Origin: Psychrobacter glacincola
Lineage (GTDB): Bacteria; Pseudomonadota; Gammaproteobacteria; Pseudomonadales; Moraxellaceae
Reading direction: 5' to 3'
Assembly (NCBI RefSeq): GCF_904846215.1
Contig: NZ_CAJGZK010000001.1
Coordinates: forward strand, 1-64,000
DNA: 64,000 bases
The notes under the pieces are model-generated. The model did not search any database, had not been told where the DNA came from, and saw only the letters and a list, made by a program, of their open reading frames with translations. Positions 38,191-47,729 of the stretch are shown here, one piece after another; within the stretch, counting starts at the first letter, position 1; every line of letters starts with the position of its first letter. Both the position numbers and the translations under genes were made by a program.

Positions 38191-38899
38191 AATAAGCCCA
38201 AATTGCGATAAGAGTAAATACGACGTATTGCAGTGCGGTAAAGGTCAAACCTTTATAGAAATAGAGCGGTACTGAGATAGCATCAGCGACGATCCATAGC
38301 AGCCAATGCTCAATCTTGCGCCGTGCCATCAGCCACATCGCCATCAAAAACAGTGCCGTAGTCAAGATATCAGTATAGTCAACCCACGTAAATAAATGCA
38401 CACCGAGCTCAGCACCATCGAAGCTAAATTGATTGTTAATAACGGGTCTAAAATAATAAACCAGACCAACAAAAGCCATGGTCGCCGTGGCCAATAATGC
38501 CAATATGGGTACGTCATTTTTATTTAAACGTTCTACTTGGATAAGATTTGGGGCATTAGTGTTTTTAAGCTCAGGGCTTTGTTTACGCTGCTGAGCGGTC
38601 GGATTTATAGGGTCTCGATGCTGGGTAAGTTGTTTATTTTTTGACCAGTTTATCCAGCCATAAATACTCATAACGCTATAATAAGCATTGATAAACATAT
38701 CACCAAACAATTGCCATTTCCATAACAGATAGACAAATATAGCGGTGCTGACCAAACCAATAGGGAAGACCAAAATATTGGTTTTGCTGGCGAGTAGTAC
38801 GCTGGCTACCCCAAAGATAACCGCAATCAATTCCAACCCGATAAACAAGGTCGGATAGTCGGCATACTGACCAAACAACCCATTCAAAAGTTCCACCAT
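38141..38899 (-). CDS. pnuC: Nicotinamide riboside transporter PnuC
   Basis: About 252 aa with around seven helices. Family marks are NILVFPIGLVSTAIFVYLLW, NAYYSVMSIYGWINWSK and HWLLWIVADAISVPLYFYKG with YVVFTLIAIWAYYEW. A hydrophilic insert of about 45 residues follows GWINWSK. GGA lies 6 nt before the Met at 38899, preferred over the Met at 38905 and the longer frame. It precedes the NadR-like kinase, forming an NAD salvage pair. Confidence 0.92.
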   Translation of the reverse strand: MVELLNGLFGQYADYPTLFIGLELIAVIFGVASVLLASKTNILVFPIGLVSTAIFVYLLWKWQLFGDMFINAYYSVMSIYGWINWSKNKQLTQHRDPINPTAQQRKQSPELKNTNAPNLIQVERLNKNDVPILALLATATMAFVGLVYYFRPVINNQFSFDGAELGVHLFTWVDYTDILTTALFLMAMWLMARRKIEHWLLWIVADAISVPLYFYKGLTFTALQYVVFTLIAIWAYYEWQRRYRTQPHTAYA

Positions 38900-39218
38900 T
38901 GTCATTCCAAAATAGATAATAAGTTTGATATCTCTTAATAGAGAGGTAGACAATCAAAATGCAGACCAATTATTGATGCAAATAATACAAGTAAGCAAGG
39001 CTGATTATAGCGCAGCTGCCGCAAGATGAAGCCAATCTTTACTTATTCTTGGCAAGAAGCTAATTATTTGTAACAAACTATTAGAAAAATAATAATATTC
39101 AGGCATAATAAAGGCACTTATTTTAAGTTTACAGTCATTCACCGAAAATTAGACGACTGTTGTTTTCCTTCACCTTATGCTTATATCAAGCCCATAGTAG
39201 TAGACAAGGAAGCGTATC

Positions 39219-40364
39219 ATGACGACTTGTATCACAGGAACCGGCCTGTATATCCCGCCTTTTAACATCAGTAATGAAGAACTGGTAGAGTCCTTTAATC
39301 AGTATGTTGAAAATTATAATACAAAGCACGCGGCTGACATTGAAGCAGGTACAGTCACAGCAATTCAGCCTTCATCAGCAGCTTTTATCGAAAAAGTATC
39401 TGGCATCAAATCACGCTATGTGATGGAAAAAGACGGTATCTTAAACCCTGACATCATGGCGCCTGTTATCGCTTATCGTAACTTGGGCGAAGAGCTGTCT
39501 ATCATGGCAGAAATGGGTGTGGCCGCGTTAAATGACGCCTTGGCTGATGCAGGACTTGAGGCCAATGACTTAGATGGTATCATCCTTGCTTGCTCAAACT
39601 TTCAGCGTACGTATCCAGCCGTCTCTATCGAGATTCAAAACGCGATCGGTATGATTGGTGGTTTTGCTTATGATATGAATGTGGCTTGTAGTGCCGCGAC
39701 TTTTGGTCTATCACAAGCACATGGTTCTATCGTCTCAGGTCTTGCCAAACGCGTCGCTGTGGTCAACGTTGAGATTACATCCGCTCATCTGAACTGGCGT
39801 AACCGTGACAGCCACTTTATTTTTGGTGATGTTGCAACTGCTTGTATCGTAGAAGATCTCGATACACCAAAAGGCTATGAGATTCTAAACTCTAAGTTAT
39901 TTACGCAGTTTTCGACCAATATCAAAAACGAATACGGATTTATGGATCGCTCAGAGTTTTTGGCCGCGCAAACAGAGATGTATCCGGATCTTAAAGAACC
40001 TGTGACTGATAAGTTATTCTTACAAAATGGTCGTAAAGTCTTCCGTGAGGTCTGTCCAAAGGTTTCAGAAATCATCACTGAGCATTTGCAAGAAAATAAT
40101 ATACCAACCTCTGACGTAAAAATGATGTGGCTACATCAAGCCAATGCCAATATGCTGGACTTGATTTTGCGTACGGTCATCGGTAAAGAAGCAGACAAAG
40201 CCATTGTGCCAAGTGTCATTGCAGAATTTGCCAATACCAGCTCAGCCAGCCCGATGATTGTATTCCATCGTTATAAAGACGAGCTAGCATCTGGTGATTT
40301 GGGTGTCATTTGCTCGTTTGGTGCCGGTTATTCTATTGGGTCGGTAATCGTTCGTAAGGTGTAG
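39219..40364 (+). CDS. Beta-ketoacyl-ACP synthase III-like (long FabH homolog)
   Basis: 381 aa, longer than E. coli FabH at 317. Motifs: TGTGLYIPPFNISNEELVES, FIEKVSGIKSRYV, the active-site Cys in DMNVACSAATFGLSQAH, the His in WLHQANANMLDLILR and the Asn in FANTSSASPMIV, giving the Cys-His-Asn triad. An insertion near residues 25-55 sets apart this Pseudomonadales-type long group. It may prime fatty acid or a related condensation; substrate is not shown. The gene is not near other fab genes and ends at a perfect terminator. Confidence 0.88.
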   Translation: MTTCITGTGLYIPPFNISNEELVESFNQYVENYNTKHAADIEAGTVTAIQPSSAAFIEKVSGIKSRYVMEKDGILNPDIMAPVIAYRNLGEELSIMAEMGVAALNDALADAGLEANDLDGIILACSNFQRTYPAVSIEIQNAIGMIGGFAYDMNVACSAATFGLSQAHGSIVSGLAKRVAVVNVEITSAHLNWRNRDSHFIFGDVATACIVEDLDTPKGYEILNSKLFTQFSTNIKNEYGFMDRSEFLAAQTEMYPDLKEPVTDKLFLQNGRKVFREVCPKVSEIITEHLQENNIPTSDVKMMWLHQANANMLDLILRTVIGKEADKAIVPSVIAEFANTSSASPMIVFHRYKDELASGDLGVICSFGAGYSIGSVIVRKV

Positions 40365-40403
40365 TTTTTAACTTTGAACCTCATTAAATCTCAATTAGCA
40401 TCA

Positions 40404-40435
40404 AAATAGCCAAGAATATTCTTGGCTATTTTTTT
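40404..40435 (+). terminator. Intrinsic terminator of the FabH-like gene
   Basis: AATAGCCAAGAA and TTCTTGGCTATT form a near-perfect palindrome followed by seven T residues. Confidence 0.88.
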
Positions 40436-40463
40436 ATCCAAAATTTAAGCAAAGTTTGTTTTG

Positions 40464-40629
40464 TAGCCAAATTATCTGGGAAAAGTAATATCGATACATC
40501 AAGTACTGCTGATATTAATTTTTCTTGCTTGCTGTGCCTATGCAGACAGAGGCTGCAAAAAATTTATACCAGCAGCACTGTAGCGTTTTTGAGATATTTT
40601 AACTATAGCCAAATTATCTGGGAAAAGTA
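40464..40629 (-). repeat. Palindromic MITE-like element, copy 12, flanked by 24-bp direct repeats
   Basis: The element core runs from about 40478 to 40608: arms TACTGCTGATATTAATTTTT and AAAATTTATACCAGCAG, loop TGCCTATGCAGACAGAGG, right end TTTTAACTATA. The segment TAGCCAAATTATC plus TGGGAAAAGTA occurs at 40464-40487 and again at 40606-40629. The shared segment includes bases of the element's own left end. Confidence 0.88.
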
Positions 40630-40712
40630 TTGATATTGTGGTAGCGGTAGAAAAGTTTGTCCATATATTGACAAGATTGCTGAGAGGTTTTAATTTAAGC
40701 GCAAAAATTTGC

Positions 40713-40718
40713 TATAAT
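40713..40718 (+). promoter_or_regulatory. Candidate -10 box of prfA
   Basis: GCTATAATCACGG contains a perfect TATAAT 39 bp upstream of the prfA start. The -35 box is weak. A separate perfect TTGACA at 40668 has only a poor -10 at the proper distance. Confidence 0.4.
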
Positions 40719-40756
40719 CACGGTCTTATTTCAATTATTCAATTAAAAGTCCTTTT

Positions 40757-41845
40757 ATGAAAGAATCCTTACGCCTGCGTTTAGACCAGATGGTAGACCG
40801 TTATGAAGAGGTCACTGCCTTATTATCAGACCCGAGTGTCATCAGTGATAACAATAAATTCCGTGAATTGTCCGTTGAGCATAGTGACTTGATGGATATC
40901 ACCACTTTATGGCAGAACTATGTGGGTGCAGAAACGGATCAGGCTGAGGCAGAAGCGATGCTAAAAGAAGCGTCAGATTCTGACATGAAAGAGATGATGC
41001 AAGAAGAGATTGACAGTGCTCGCGATACTATCGTAGAGATGGACGAAGCACTTAATGTCATGATGCTGCCAAAAGACCCTAATGATAAAGTGCCTGCATT
41101 TTTGGAGATTCGTGCAGGAACGGGCGGTGATGAAGCGGCAATTTTCTCTGGTGATTTGTTCCGCATGTACCAAAAGTATGCGCAAGCTCAAGGTTGGACT
41201 TTAGAGATTTTGTCAGCTAATGAGGGTGAGCATGGTGGTTATAAAGAAATCATTACCCGTGTGTCTGGCAATAGTGTTTATGGTCGCCTAAAGTTTGAGT
41301 CAGGCGTGCATCGTGTTCAGCGTGTGCCTGATACTGAAAGCCAAGGTCGCGTGCATACGTCAGCCTGTACCGTCGCTGTCATGCCTGAAGTTGAGATTGA
41401 TGATACCGTCGATTTGAATCCGGCTGACATTCGTTTTGATACCTTCCGCTCAAGCGGTGCCGGTGGTCAGCACGTGAATACCACCGACTCAGCCGTACGT
41501 TTGACACATATACCAACGGGTACCGTGGTAGAGTGTCAACAAGAACGCAGTCAGCATAAAAACCGTGCGCAAGCCATGAAAATGCTGATATCCAAAATTC
41601 AGCGAGTCAAAGTACAGGCTCAAGTGGATGCAGCAGATACGATACGTCGGGATTTGGTCGGTAGCGGTGATCGCTCAGAGCGTATCCGTACTTATAATTT
41701 CCCACAAGGTCGTATGACCGACCACCGTATTAACCTGACTTTATATAAGCTTGATTCGATTATGGAAGGTGACTTGGATGAAATCCTTGATGCACTGTTA
41801 CGTGAGCATCAAGCGGACTTGATGGCAAGTATTGGTGGTGCTTAA
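40757..41845 (+). CDS. prfA: Peptide chain release factor 1
   Basis: 362 aa class I release factor that reads UAG and UAA. The catalytic GGQ lies in [19 protein letters not shown]. Other family marks are [40 protein letters not shown] and [20 protein letters not shown]. The recognition loop region lies before VHTSACT. hemA and prmC, frequent partners, are not adjacent. Confidence 0.97.
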   Translation: MKESLRLRLDQMVDRYEEVTALLSDPSVISDNNKFRELSVEHSDLMDITTLWQNYVGAETDQAEAEAMLKEASDSDMKEMMQEEIDSARDTIVEMDEALNVMMLPKDPNDKVPAFLEIRAGTGGDEAAIFSGDLFRMYQKYAQAQGWTLEILSANEGEHGGYKEIITRVSGNSVYGRLKFESGVHRVQRVPDTESQGRVHTSACTVAVMPEVEIDDTVDLNPADIRFDTFRSSGAGGQHVNTTDSAVRLTHIPTGTVVECQQERSQHKNRAQAMKMLISKIQRVKVQAQVDAADTIRRDLVGSGDRSERIRTYNFPQGRMTDHRINLTLYKLDSIMEGDLDEILDALLREHQADLMASIGGA

Positions 41846-41884
41846 TAAGAGCTTCATTAGCTCATAAAATAAGAGGCGTACGCC

Positions 41885-42373
41885 ATGCATATGATAACCA
41901 ACTCATCGCTACTATTACCGTTTAACAAAATCGTATTTATTATTGGCACGATGTTGATGGCGTTTTGGTTATCTGCTTGTAGTGTCACGCCTTTATCAAC
42001 ACCAGTCGTACAGCCAGAGCAGAGCGATAGTAGTGTAACGACTAATACCGCAACGACTAATAAAAATGACCCGTTTTCTTATCAAGCCTGTGTTTATCCG
42101 CCTAATGAGGTGGTACAAGCGTGCACGGCAAAGGGTGGCGCGTTTTTACAGCAAGGTCGGCTTGCTTGTTATCAATGTGTGGTGAGTTATAGCGATGCAG
42201 GAAAAACCTGCCAAGACAGTACAGACTGCCAAGGCAAGTGCAAAAATACCGGTGAGTTCATTAAGAATGGTGCTAAAAACCAGTCTGGGCAATGCGCTAG
42301 TGACAGCAGTGGTTTTGGCTGTTATCAAACCATAGAAAAAGGTGTGGCACAGCCCGCTATCTGTGTCGACTGA
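41885..42373 (+). CDS. Cysteine-rich putative lipoprotein
   Basis: 162 aa. A hydrophobic N-terminal helix (IVFIIGTMLMAFWLSAC) ends in LSAC, a good lipobox, so lipidation at Cys32 is likely. A Thr/Ser-rich linker is followed by about 100 residues holding ten Cys, for example ACYQC, KTCQDSTDCQGKC and GQCASDSSGFGC, spaced as for disulfides. It was not recognised as a named family. AGAGG lies 9 nt before the ATG; prfA ends 40 bp upstream and lysS starts 124 bp downstream. Confidence 0.75.
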   Translation: MHMITNSSLLLPFNKIVFIIGTMLMAFWLSACSVTPLSTPVVQPEQSDSSVTTNTATTNKNDPFSYQACVYPPNEVVQACTAKGGAFLQQGRLACYQCVVSYSDAGKTCQDSTDCQGKCKNTGEFIKNGAKNQSGQCASDSSGFGCYQTIEKGVAQPAICVD

Positions 42374-42496
42374 TCGTGTTGTTTATGTTGAATACTAACC
42401 ATAAATAAAGTATTTAGCCACCTGAGTGTAAATATTTTATTTTACCTTTATAGTTTTCGTTTATTCCTTTAATTATCTAATAATTTTGAGAGTGTT

Positions 42497-44041
42497 ATGT
42501 CAAAGCCCAACAATCAAAGTCAGCAAAATAATCAAGAGCAAATCCCAGAAGACGCCAACGAGCTGATTGCTCAGCTTCAAGCTAAGCTGGATGATATCGT
42601 CGCTTCGGGTAAACAGCCTTATCCAAATACTTTTAAGCGCACGGATTATGCTCAAGACTTGCAGACGGCTTTTGAGGGTATCTCAAAACAAGAAATTGCT
42701 GATAATGATGCTAAAGGCGAAAAAACACAGGTCAATGTCGCCGGTCGCGTCATGCTCAACCGTGGGGCGTTTATTGTTATTCAAGATATGACTGGTCGTA
42801 TCCAATTATACGTAGCACGCAAAGAGTTAAATGAAGAGACACTAGCCGATATCAAATCGCTAGATTTGGGTGATATTGTTGGCGTATCAGGTTATATCGG
42901 TCGCTCAGGTAAGGGCGATTTGTATGTACATATCGAAGAGATACAGTTATTGACCAAAGCATTACGTCCAATGCCAAATAAGTTTCATGGTTTAGCTGAT
43001 GTGGAAGCCCGTTATCGCAATCGCCATCTGGATTTGATGACCAATGAGACGACCCGTGATACTTTTATGGTACGCAGTCAAGTTATTAGCGGTATTCGCA
43101 AATTTATGTTAAATGAGCGTTTTATGGAAGTTGAAACGCCTATGATGCATCCTATCCCAGGTGGTGCGGTTGCGCGTCCATTTGTGACCCATCATAATGC
43201 GCTTGATATGCCTTTATATCTGCGTATCGCGCCTGAGCTTTATCTAAAACGCTTAGTCGTTGGTGGCTTTGAGAAGGTATTTGAGATTAACCGCAGCTTC
43301 CGTAATGAAGGGGTTTCAACCCGACATAATCCTGAATTTACCATGATTGAGTTTTATCAAGCTTATGCCGATTATCATGATTTGATGGATTTGACTGAGC
43401 GCTTATTTAACGAATTGGCGACAGATATCTTGGGAACGACTGAGATTACCTACCAAGAAGAAGCGATCAGTCTAAAAGCGCCTTTTGAACGTCTATCTAT
43501 GTCTGACGCGATTGCTAAATATGCAGAAAATTTCGATATGGCACGTATCAATGATCGTGAGTATCTCGCAGAGTACGCATCGACGACGCTAAAGCAGCAA
43601 GTAAAAGATGTCTTTGGCATAGGTAAATTGCAGACGATTATTTTTGAAGAAACCGCTGAGCATCAATTGCGTCAGCCAACCTTTATCACTGAATATCCTG
43701 CTGAAACGTCACCGTTAGCACGCCGCAGCGATAACAATCCTGAGATTACCGATCGCTTTGAGCTGTTTGTTGGTGGTCGTGAATTGGCCAATGGCTTTAG
43801 TGAGCTAAATGATCCGGCGGATCAAGCTGAGCGTTTCCACGGTCAGGTCGCTGAAAAAGACGCTGGCGATGATGAAGCGATGCACTTTGATGCAGAATAT
43901 ATCGAAGCCTTGTCTTATGGCTTGCCACCGACCGCAGGTGAAGGTATCGGTATTGATCGCTTAGTGATGCTATTGACAGACTCTGCCAGTATTCGTGATG
44001 TGATTTTATTCCCACATATGCGCCGTAAGCTTGAGGGTTAG
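42497..44041 (+). CDS. lysS: Lysyl-tRNA synthetase, class II
   Basis: 514 aa. N-terminal OB-fold anticodon domain ([20 protein letters not shown]), then class II motifs: motif 1 in [19 protein letters not shown], motif 2 in [20 protein letters not shown] and motif 3 in [14 protein letters not shown]. The end [10 protein letters not shown] is typical. A leading 20-residue Asn/Gln-rich tail precedes the conserved part. It charges tRNA-Lys. Confidence 0.97.
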   Translation: MSKPNNQSQQNNQEQIPEDANELIAQLQAKLDDIVASGKQPYPNTFKRTDYAQDLQTAFEGISKQEIADNDAKGEKTQVNVAGRVMLNRGAFIVIQDMTGRIQLYVARKELNEETLADIKSLDLGDIVGVSGYIGRSGKGDLYVHIEEIQLLTKALRPMPNKFHGLADVEARYRNRHLDLMTNETTRDTFMVRSQVISGIRKFMLNERFMEVETPMMHPIPGGAVARPFVTHHNALDMPLYLRIAPELYLKRLVVGGFEKVFEINRSFRNEGVSTRHNPEFTMIEFYQAYADYHDLMDLTERLFNELATDILGTTEITYQEEAISLKAPFERLSMSDAIAKYAENFDMARINDREYLAEYASTTLKQQVKDVFGIGKLQTIIFEETAEHQLRQPTFITEYPAETSPLARRSDNNPEITDRFELFVGGRELANGFSELNDPADQAERFHGQVAEKDAGDDEAMHFDAEYIEALSYGLPPTAGEGIGIDRLVMLLTDSASIRDVILFPHMRRKLEG

Positions 44042-44090
44042 AGATAGTTTGCTTGCCATAAGTCCACACTGGTACTAAACTGAACATAAG

Positions 44091-44141
44091 AAGGCTATTT
44101 CTGCTTTTAATAGCTATGAGATAGCCTTATATGGTTTTTTT
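44091..44141 (+). terminator. Possible terminator of lysS
   Basis: AAGGCTAT at 44091 pairs with ATAGCCTT at 44121 around a 22-nt spacer that could pair further, and a T-run follows at 44135-44141. The geometry is looser than for other terminators here. Confidence 0.45.
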
Positions 44142-44161
44142 AGTACTTAATTGATAGAGAC

Positions 44162-44335
44162 ATGCAGCAGCCCGTTATGCAAGAGCTGTTCTTAATTGGT
44201 GTCGACGTTAGACCTTGTGAAGATAGTGTTAATACCGCAGTACATCTTGATGCCTTCTATCAGAGAGGCTCGCTTATCGATGCGAATACGCAGCGTTTAT
44301 ATCAACAACTGGCTCAGCTGAGAGCTCAATCATAG
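44162..44335 (+). CDS. Small hypothetical protein (57 aa)
   Basis: An open frame of 57 codons, starting MQQPVMQELFLIGVDVRPCE and ending QRLYQQLAQLRAQS. Codon use looks like its neighbours and the C-terminal half suggests an amphipathic helix. There is no strong ribosome site (GATAGAGAC before the ATG). No family was recognised. It could be a real small gene or the tail of a lost one. Confidence 0.4.
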   Translation: MQQPVMQELFLIGVDVRPCEDSVNTAVHLDAFYQRGSLIDANTQRLYQQLAQLRAQS

Positions 44336-44340
44336 CCCAG

Positions 44341-44399
44341 TTTTGATAACTAGTTTTGAAACTTAATTTTGATGGCTAGTTTCGATGCTTAATTTTGAG
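44341..44399 (+). repeat. Imperfect 26-bp tandem repeat upstream of dnaX
   Basis: TTTTGATAACTAG then TTTTGAAACTTAA is followed by TTTTGATGGCTAG then TTTCGATGCTTAA and a third partial TTTTGAG. The two full copies differ at a few positions. Period is 26 bp. Confidence 0.7.
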
Positions 44400-44469
44400 A
44401 CATTGTTTTAAGATAAATCGCTGATTTGATGCTTTATTTATATTTTTACGACCCACCTTGGCATTCATT

Positions 44470-46488
44470 ATGACGCAGCAATATCAAGTTTTAGCTCGCA
44501 AATACCGACCCAAAAACTTTCACGAGTTGATTGGGCAAACGCATGTCTCACAGGCACTGATTAATGCGATTGATTATAATCGTCTGCATCATGCCTATCT
44601 GTTTACAGGTACGCGCGGCGTCGGTAAGACGACCATCGCTCGTATCCTGTCTAAGTGTTTGAACTGTGATACGGGTATTACCAGTACCCCATGCGGCGTG
44701 TGTGATAATTGCGTGGCGATTGATCAAGGGCGTTTTATTGATCTGATTGAGATTGATGCCGCTTCTCGCACCAAAGTTGAAGACACGCGCGAGTTACTTG
44801 ATAATGTGCCTTATGCGCCAAGCCAAGGTCGCTATAAAGTGTACCTCATTGATGAGGTGCATATGCTGTCAACACACAGTTTTAATGCGCTCCTTAAAAC
44901 CTTGGAAGAGCCGCCTGAGCATGTCAAGTTCCTACTAGCAACGACGGATCCTCAAAAGCTGCCCATTACTATTATCTCGCGCTGCTTACAGTTTGTGCTA
45001 CGTCCTTTATCGCAGAGCTTGCTCAGTGAGCATCTAGCCAATGTCTTAACCCAAGAACAAGTAGACTATACGCAGCCTGCACTTTGGCAATTGGCCAGTG
45101 CGGCAAAAGGTTCAGTACGTGACGCCTTATCGTTGACCGATCAAGCCATTGCTTTTGGTCAAGGCGCGCTTGATGATGCGACCGTCAATGCGATGCTCGG
45201 CTTGATTGATGCAGCTGATTTAGTAAGTTTAATCACAGATATCTATAATCATGATAAGCCTGCCGTCGCTGCCCATATTGAACAGATGCGCGCGCAAATG
45301 GTCGATGCCAGCAGTATGTTTGATGGACTCGCTGAGCTATTACACCAGTTGGCATTGTGCCAGCTATTACCCGAAGTGGCTCTCAATGTAAATGAAGCGC
45401 AAGCACAGCATATTAATCAGCTTGCCCAGCATATGAGCCCTGACGTATTACAGCTTTATTATGAAATCGTGGTACAAGCACGTGAAGGCGTTAAGCTTGC
45501 CAGTACGCCAATGCAAGCGCTTGAGATGTGTATTTTACGTCTCTTAGCTTTTCGTCCCTTACCAGTTGATGAGATATTAGCCAACGTACCTGATAGCGCT
45601 ATACAGACTATAGAGGCAGCATCTACTACGACTGAATCTAATACAGGGTCAACAAATGCGGTTGAGCATCCAATGTTAACGCCCTCATTAGGATCAGCGC
45701 TGGCCTCAGAATTAATATCAGAATCAGAACCATCGCCACAATATGATGTTGCTGACTATCAAGCTCAAAGTGAGGTCGAGTCATACAGTTCAAACTACGA
45801 TAATACTGAATTAAATCAATACGATAGTTATGTTAATGAAGAAGAGTTATTAGCTAATAAAGTTAGCTCTGAACCTGTTATTGAACCTGAACCCGTTATT
45901 GAACCTGAACCCGTTATTGAACCTGAACCCGTTATTGAACCTGAACCCGTTATTGAACCTGAACCCGTTATTGAACCTGAACCCGTTATTGAACCTGAAC
46001 CCGTTATTGAACCCGAGGTAAATGATTCTCAATTATTCAGTCAATCTGAAGACCCTCGTGCGCTTCTGCGTTGTCCGCCGCAAGCATTGATAGGTGAGTG
46101 GACACCAGAAAAATGGGATTATTGGCTGCAAATTGCTCGTGAAGCCGGTAGTTTGGCTCAAGATGAATTGGCGCTTGCGCGTCAAGGTATGATGACAGGC
46201 AGTTGTAATGGCGAAGCCGTCTTTGTCACAGCAGTCGATAGTAAGCATTTGCAGGCAACCTTTGAGCAGCTAGCGACAAAGATGCAGGTACAGTTTCCTG
46301 ATGCCACCATCAGTTTACGAATTGATAGCAGTATCATGCAAGCCGATGACAAAACGCCAGAGCGTCGTCAACAAAAACGTCTCGTTGAGGCTAAAACAGT
46401 AGCAGAGTCAAGATTGTTTAATACGCCAGTGATGCAATATTTAACCGAGCGCGGCGAAGGCAGAATGGGTAAGGTTCAGTTATATTAA
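44470..46488 (+). CDS. dnaX: DNA polymerase III subunit tau (and possibly gamma)
   Basis: About 672 aa. Domain I has Walker A FTGTRGVGKTTIAR, the zinc site CLNCDTGITSTPCGVCDNC, Walker B VYLIDEVHML and sensor 1 in LLATTDPQKLP. Domain III extends to about residue 360 and a low-complexity acidic linker to 520. The linker includes eight EPVIEP hexapeptides. The tau C-terminal domain (APEKWDYW-like, here TPEKWDYWLQIAREAG) follows. The start at 44470 (MTQQYQVLARKYRPKNF) is canonical; the frame upstream begins with TTG. No obvious A-AAA-AAG slippery site was seen, so gamma formation by frameshifting is not supported. Confidence 0.94.
   Translation: MTQQYQVLARKYRPKNFHELIGQTHVSQALINAIDYNRLHHAYLFTGTRGVGKTTIARILSKCLNCDTGITSTPCGVCDNCVAIDQGRFIDLIEIDAASRTKVEDTRELLDNVPYAPSQGRYKVYLIDEVHMLSTHSFNALLKTLEEPPEHVKFLLATTDPQKLPITIISRCLQFVLRPLSQSLLSEHLANVLTQEQVDYTQPALWQLASAAKGSVRDALSLTDQAIAFGQGALDDATVNAMLGLIDAADLVSLITDIYNHDKPAVAAHIEQMRAQMVDASSMFDGLAELLHQLALCQLLPEVALNVNEAQAQHINQLAQHMSPDVLQLYYEIVVQAREGVKLASTPMQALEMCILRLLAFRPLPVDEILANVPDSAIQTIEAASTTTESNTGSTNAVEHPMLTPSLGSALASELISESEPSPQYDVADYQAQSEVESYSSNYDNTELNQYDSYVNEEELLANKVSSEPVIEPEPVIEPEPVIEPEPVIEPEPVIEPEPVIEPEPVIEPEPVIEPEVNDSQLFSQSEDPRALLRCPPQALIGEWTPEKWDYWLQIAREAGSLAQDELALARQGMMTGSCNGEAVFVTAVDSKHLQATFEQLATKMQVQFPDATISLRIDSSIMQADDKTPERRQQKRLVEAKTVAESRLFNTPVMQYLTERGEGRMGKVQLY
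45871..46014 (+). repeat. 18-bp in-frame tandem repeat within dnaX
   Basis: Eight tandem units of GAACCTGTTATTGAACCT type (most are GAACCCGTTATTGAACCT) encode EPVIEP repeats. The middle six units are practically identical in DNA, pointing to recent expansion. Confidence 0.95.
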
Positions 46489-46557
46489 ACAGTCATAAAT
46501 TTATTGATTGGTACTTTATAAAAAGTAGTCCTTTATCAACACTATTTTATATATTGA

Positions 46558-46596
46558 AACATCAAGGCGATATTGCTCTATCACCTTGATGTTTTT
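46558..46596 (+). terminator. Terminator downstream of dnaX
   Basis: ACATCAAGGCGATA and TATCACCTTGATGT pair with one mismatch around a TTGCTC loop, followed by TTTTGC. Confidence 0.75.
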
Positions 46597-46722
46597 GCTT
46601 TTATTGACTAAGAAATACTTACATTTCACCCTAAAGTTACTGTTAAAAAACTGTAAGATTTATCATTATCCGCTATAATGGTTAAGTTATATTAACAACT
46701 AAAAAGCAGCTTGGATGAGAAT

Positions 46723-47622
46723 ATGTTAGATAATTTACGTGGTATGGCTGTGTTTGCCAGTGTGGTCGGGCACGGCTCTTTTAGTGGTTCAGCTCGCGAG
46801 CTGGGTATTACCACCAGTGCGGTCAGTCAGCAAATACGCTCTTTAGAGAACGAGCTCGGTGTGGTACTATTGCATCGCTCAACCCGTAAGCTCAGCTTAA
46901 CAGAAGCGGGTGCCAGTTTTTATGAAGCGGCAAAAGATGTAGTAAGTGCTGCAGAACAAGGTCGAATCAAAGTCAATCAATTACGTGATGAGCTGGCAGG
47001 TAGCCTGCGTATTGCAACGACCCCTGAGCTGGGTGTTCATCATATTCTGCCCGCTTTATCCACTTGGATGTCAGCGCATGACGATCTTAGTATCACCTAT
47101 TTTGCAGATAATAATTATATTGATATGATTGATGAGCGTATCGATATTGCGGTACGTATGAGCCCCAATATCAATGACTCAACTTTGAGCAGTCACCCAT
47201 TATCTGATGTGCGTCAAATGTTGGTAGCTTCACCACAATATTTACGTCAGCACAAAAAAATTGAAACGCCGAAAGATTTGGCAGATCATCATCTTATCTG
47301 TATTGATATCATGAAGGATGCGAATCATGTTGACCTTACTCAGACTGAGACTGGTAAAAAAACACGTATCAAAATGACGTCGCGTATCCATACCAATAAT
47401 GTCTTTATGGCCATGACCATCGCCAAAGAGGGTCACGGCATCCTTAGAATGATGGAAATGGATGTCAAAAAAGAGCTAGAATCGGGCAATTTGGTTGAAG
47501 TTTTGACCGGCTACCAGATGCCAAGTTTTGTATTATATGCTGTGACCTTAAACCGTGAGCAACAGCCTGCAAAAATCACACGCTGCTTAGAGGTATTAAA
47601 AAAATACTTTCATGCAAACTAA
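46723..47622 (+). CDS. LysR-family transcriptional regulator
   Basis: About 299 aa. The N-terminal winged HTH is SFSGSARELGITTSAVSQQI with LENELGVVLLHRSTRKLSLT, followed by a coiled linker and a periplasmic-binding-like effector domain (LRIATTPELGVHHILPALS). The start is the ATG at 46723 (MLDNLRGMAVFASVV), not the upstream TTG. A perfect TATAAT lies at 46674-46679, about 50 bp upstream. Its target is unknown because it is not divergent to a neighbour that would suggest one. Confidence 0.9.
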   Translation: MLDNLRGMAVFASVVGHGSFSGSARELGITTSAVSQQIRSLENELGVVLLHRSTRKLSLTEAGASFYEAAKDVVSAAEQGRIKVNQLRDELAGSLRIATTPELGVHHILPALSTWMSAHDDLSITYFADNNYIDMIDERIDIAVRMSPNINDSTLSSHPLSDVRQMLVASPQYLRQHKKIETPKDLADHHLICIDIMKDANHVDLTQTETGKKTRIKMTSRIHTNNVFMAMTIAKEGHGILRMMEMDVKKELESGNLVEVLTGYQMPSFVLYAVTLNREQQPAKITRCLEVLKKYFHAN

Positions 47623-47666
47623 GGCTTCATTTATTTAAATATCAGTGCAGCTGTCTGATTAGCAAC

Positions 47667-47703
47667 AAAAAAGCCTACAGATAATTTAACTGTAGGCTTT
47701 TCT
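47667..47703. terminator. Bidirectional terminator after lysR gene
   Basis: AAAAAAGCCTACAG and CTGTAGGCTTTT form a strong stem around an ATAATTTAA-type loop, between convergent genes. Confidence 0.88.
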
Positions 47704-47729
47704 ATATGTTTTAGACTTTGGTTACAGAA

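Noticed and set aside
45850..46032. 60-codon minus-strand frame with NNGFRF repeats inside dnaX
   Set aside because: It is only the antisense reading of the 18-bp repeat in dnaX.
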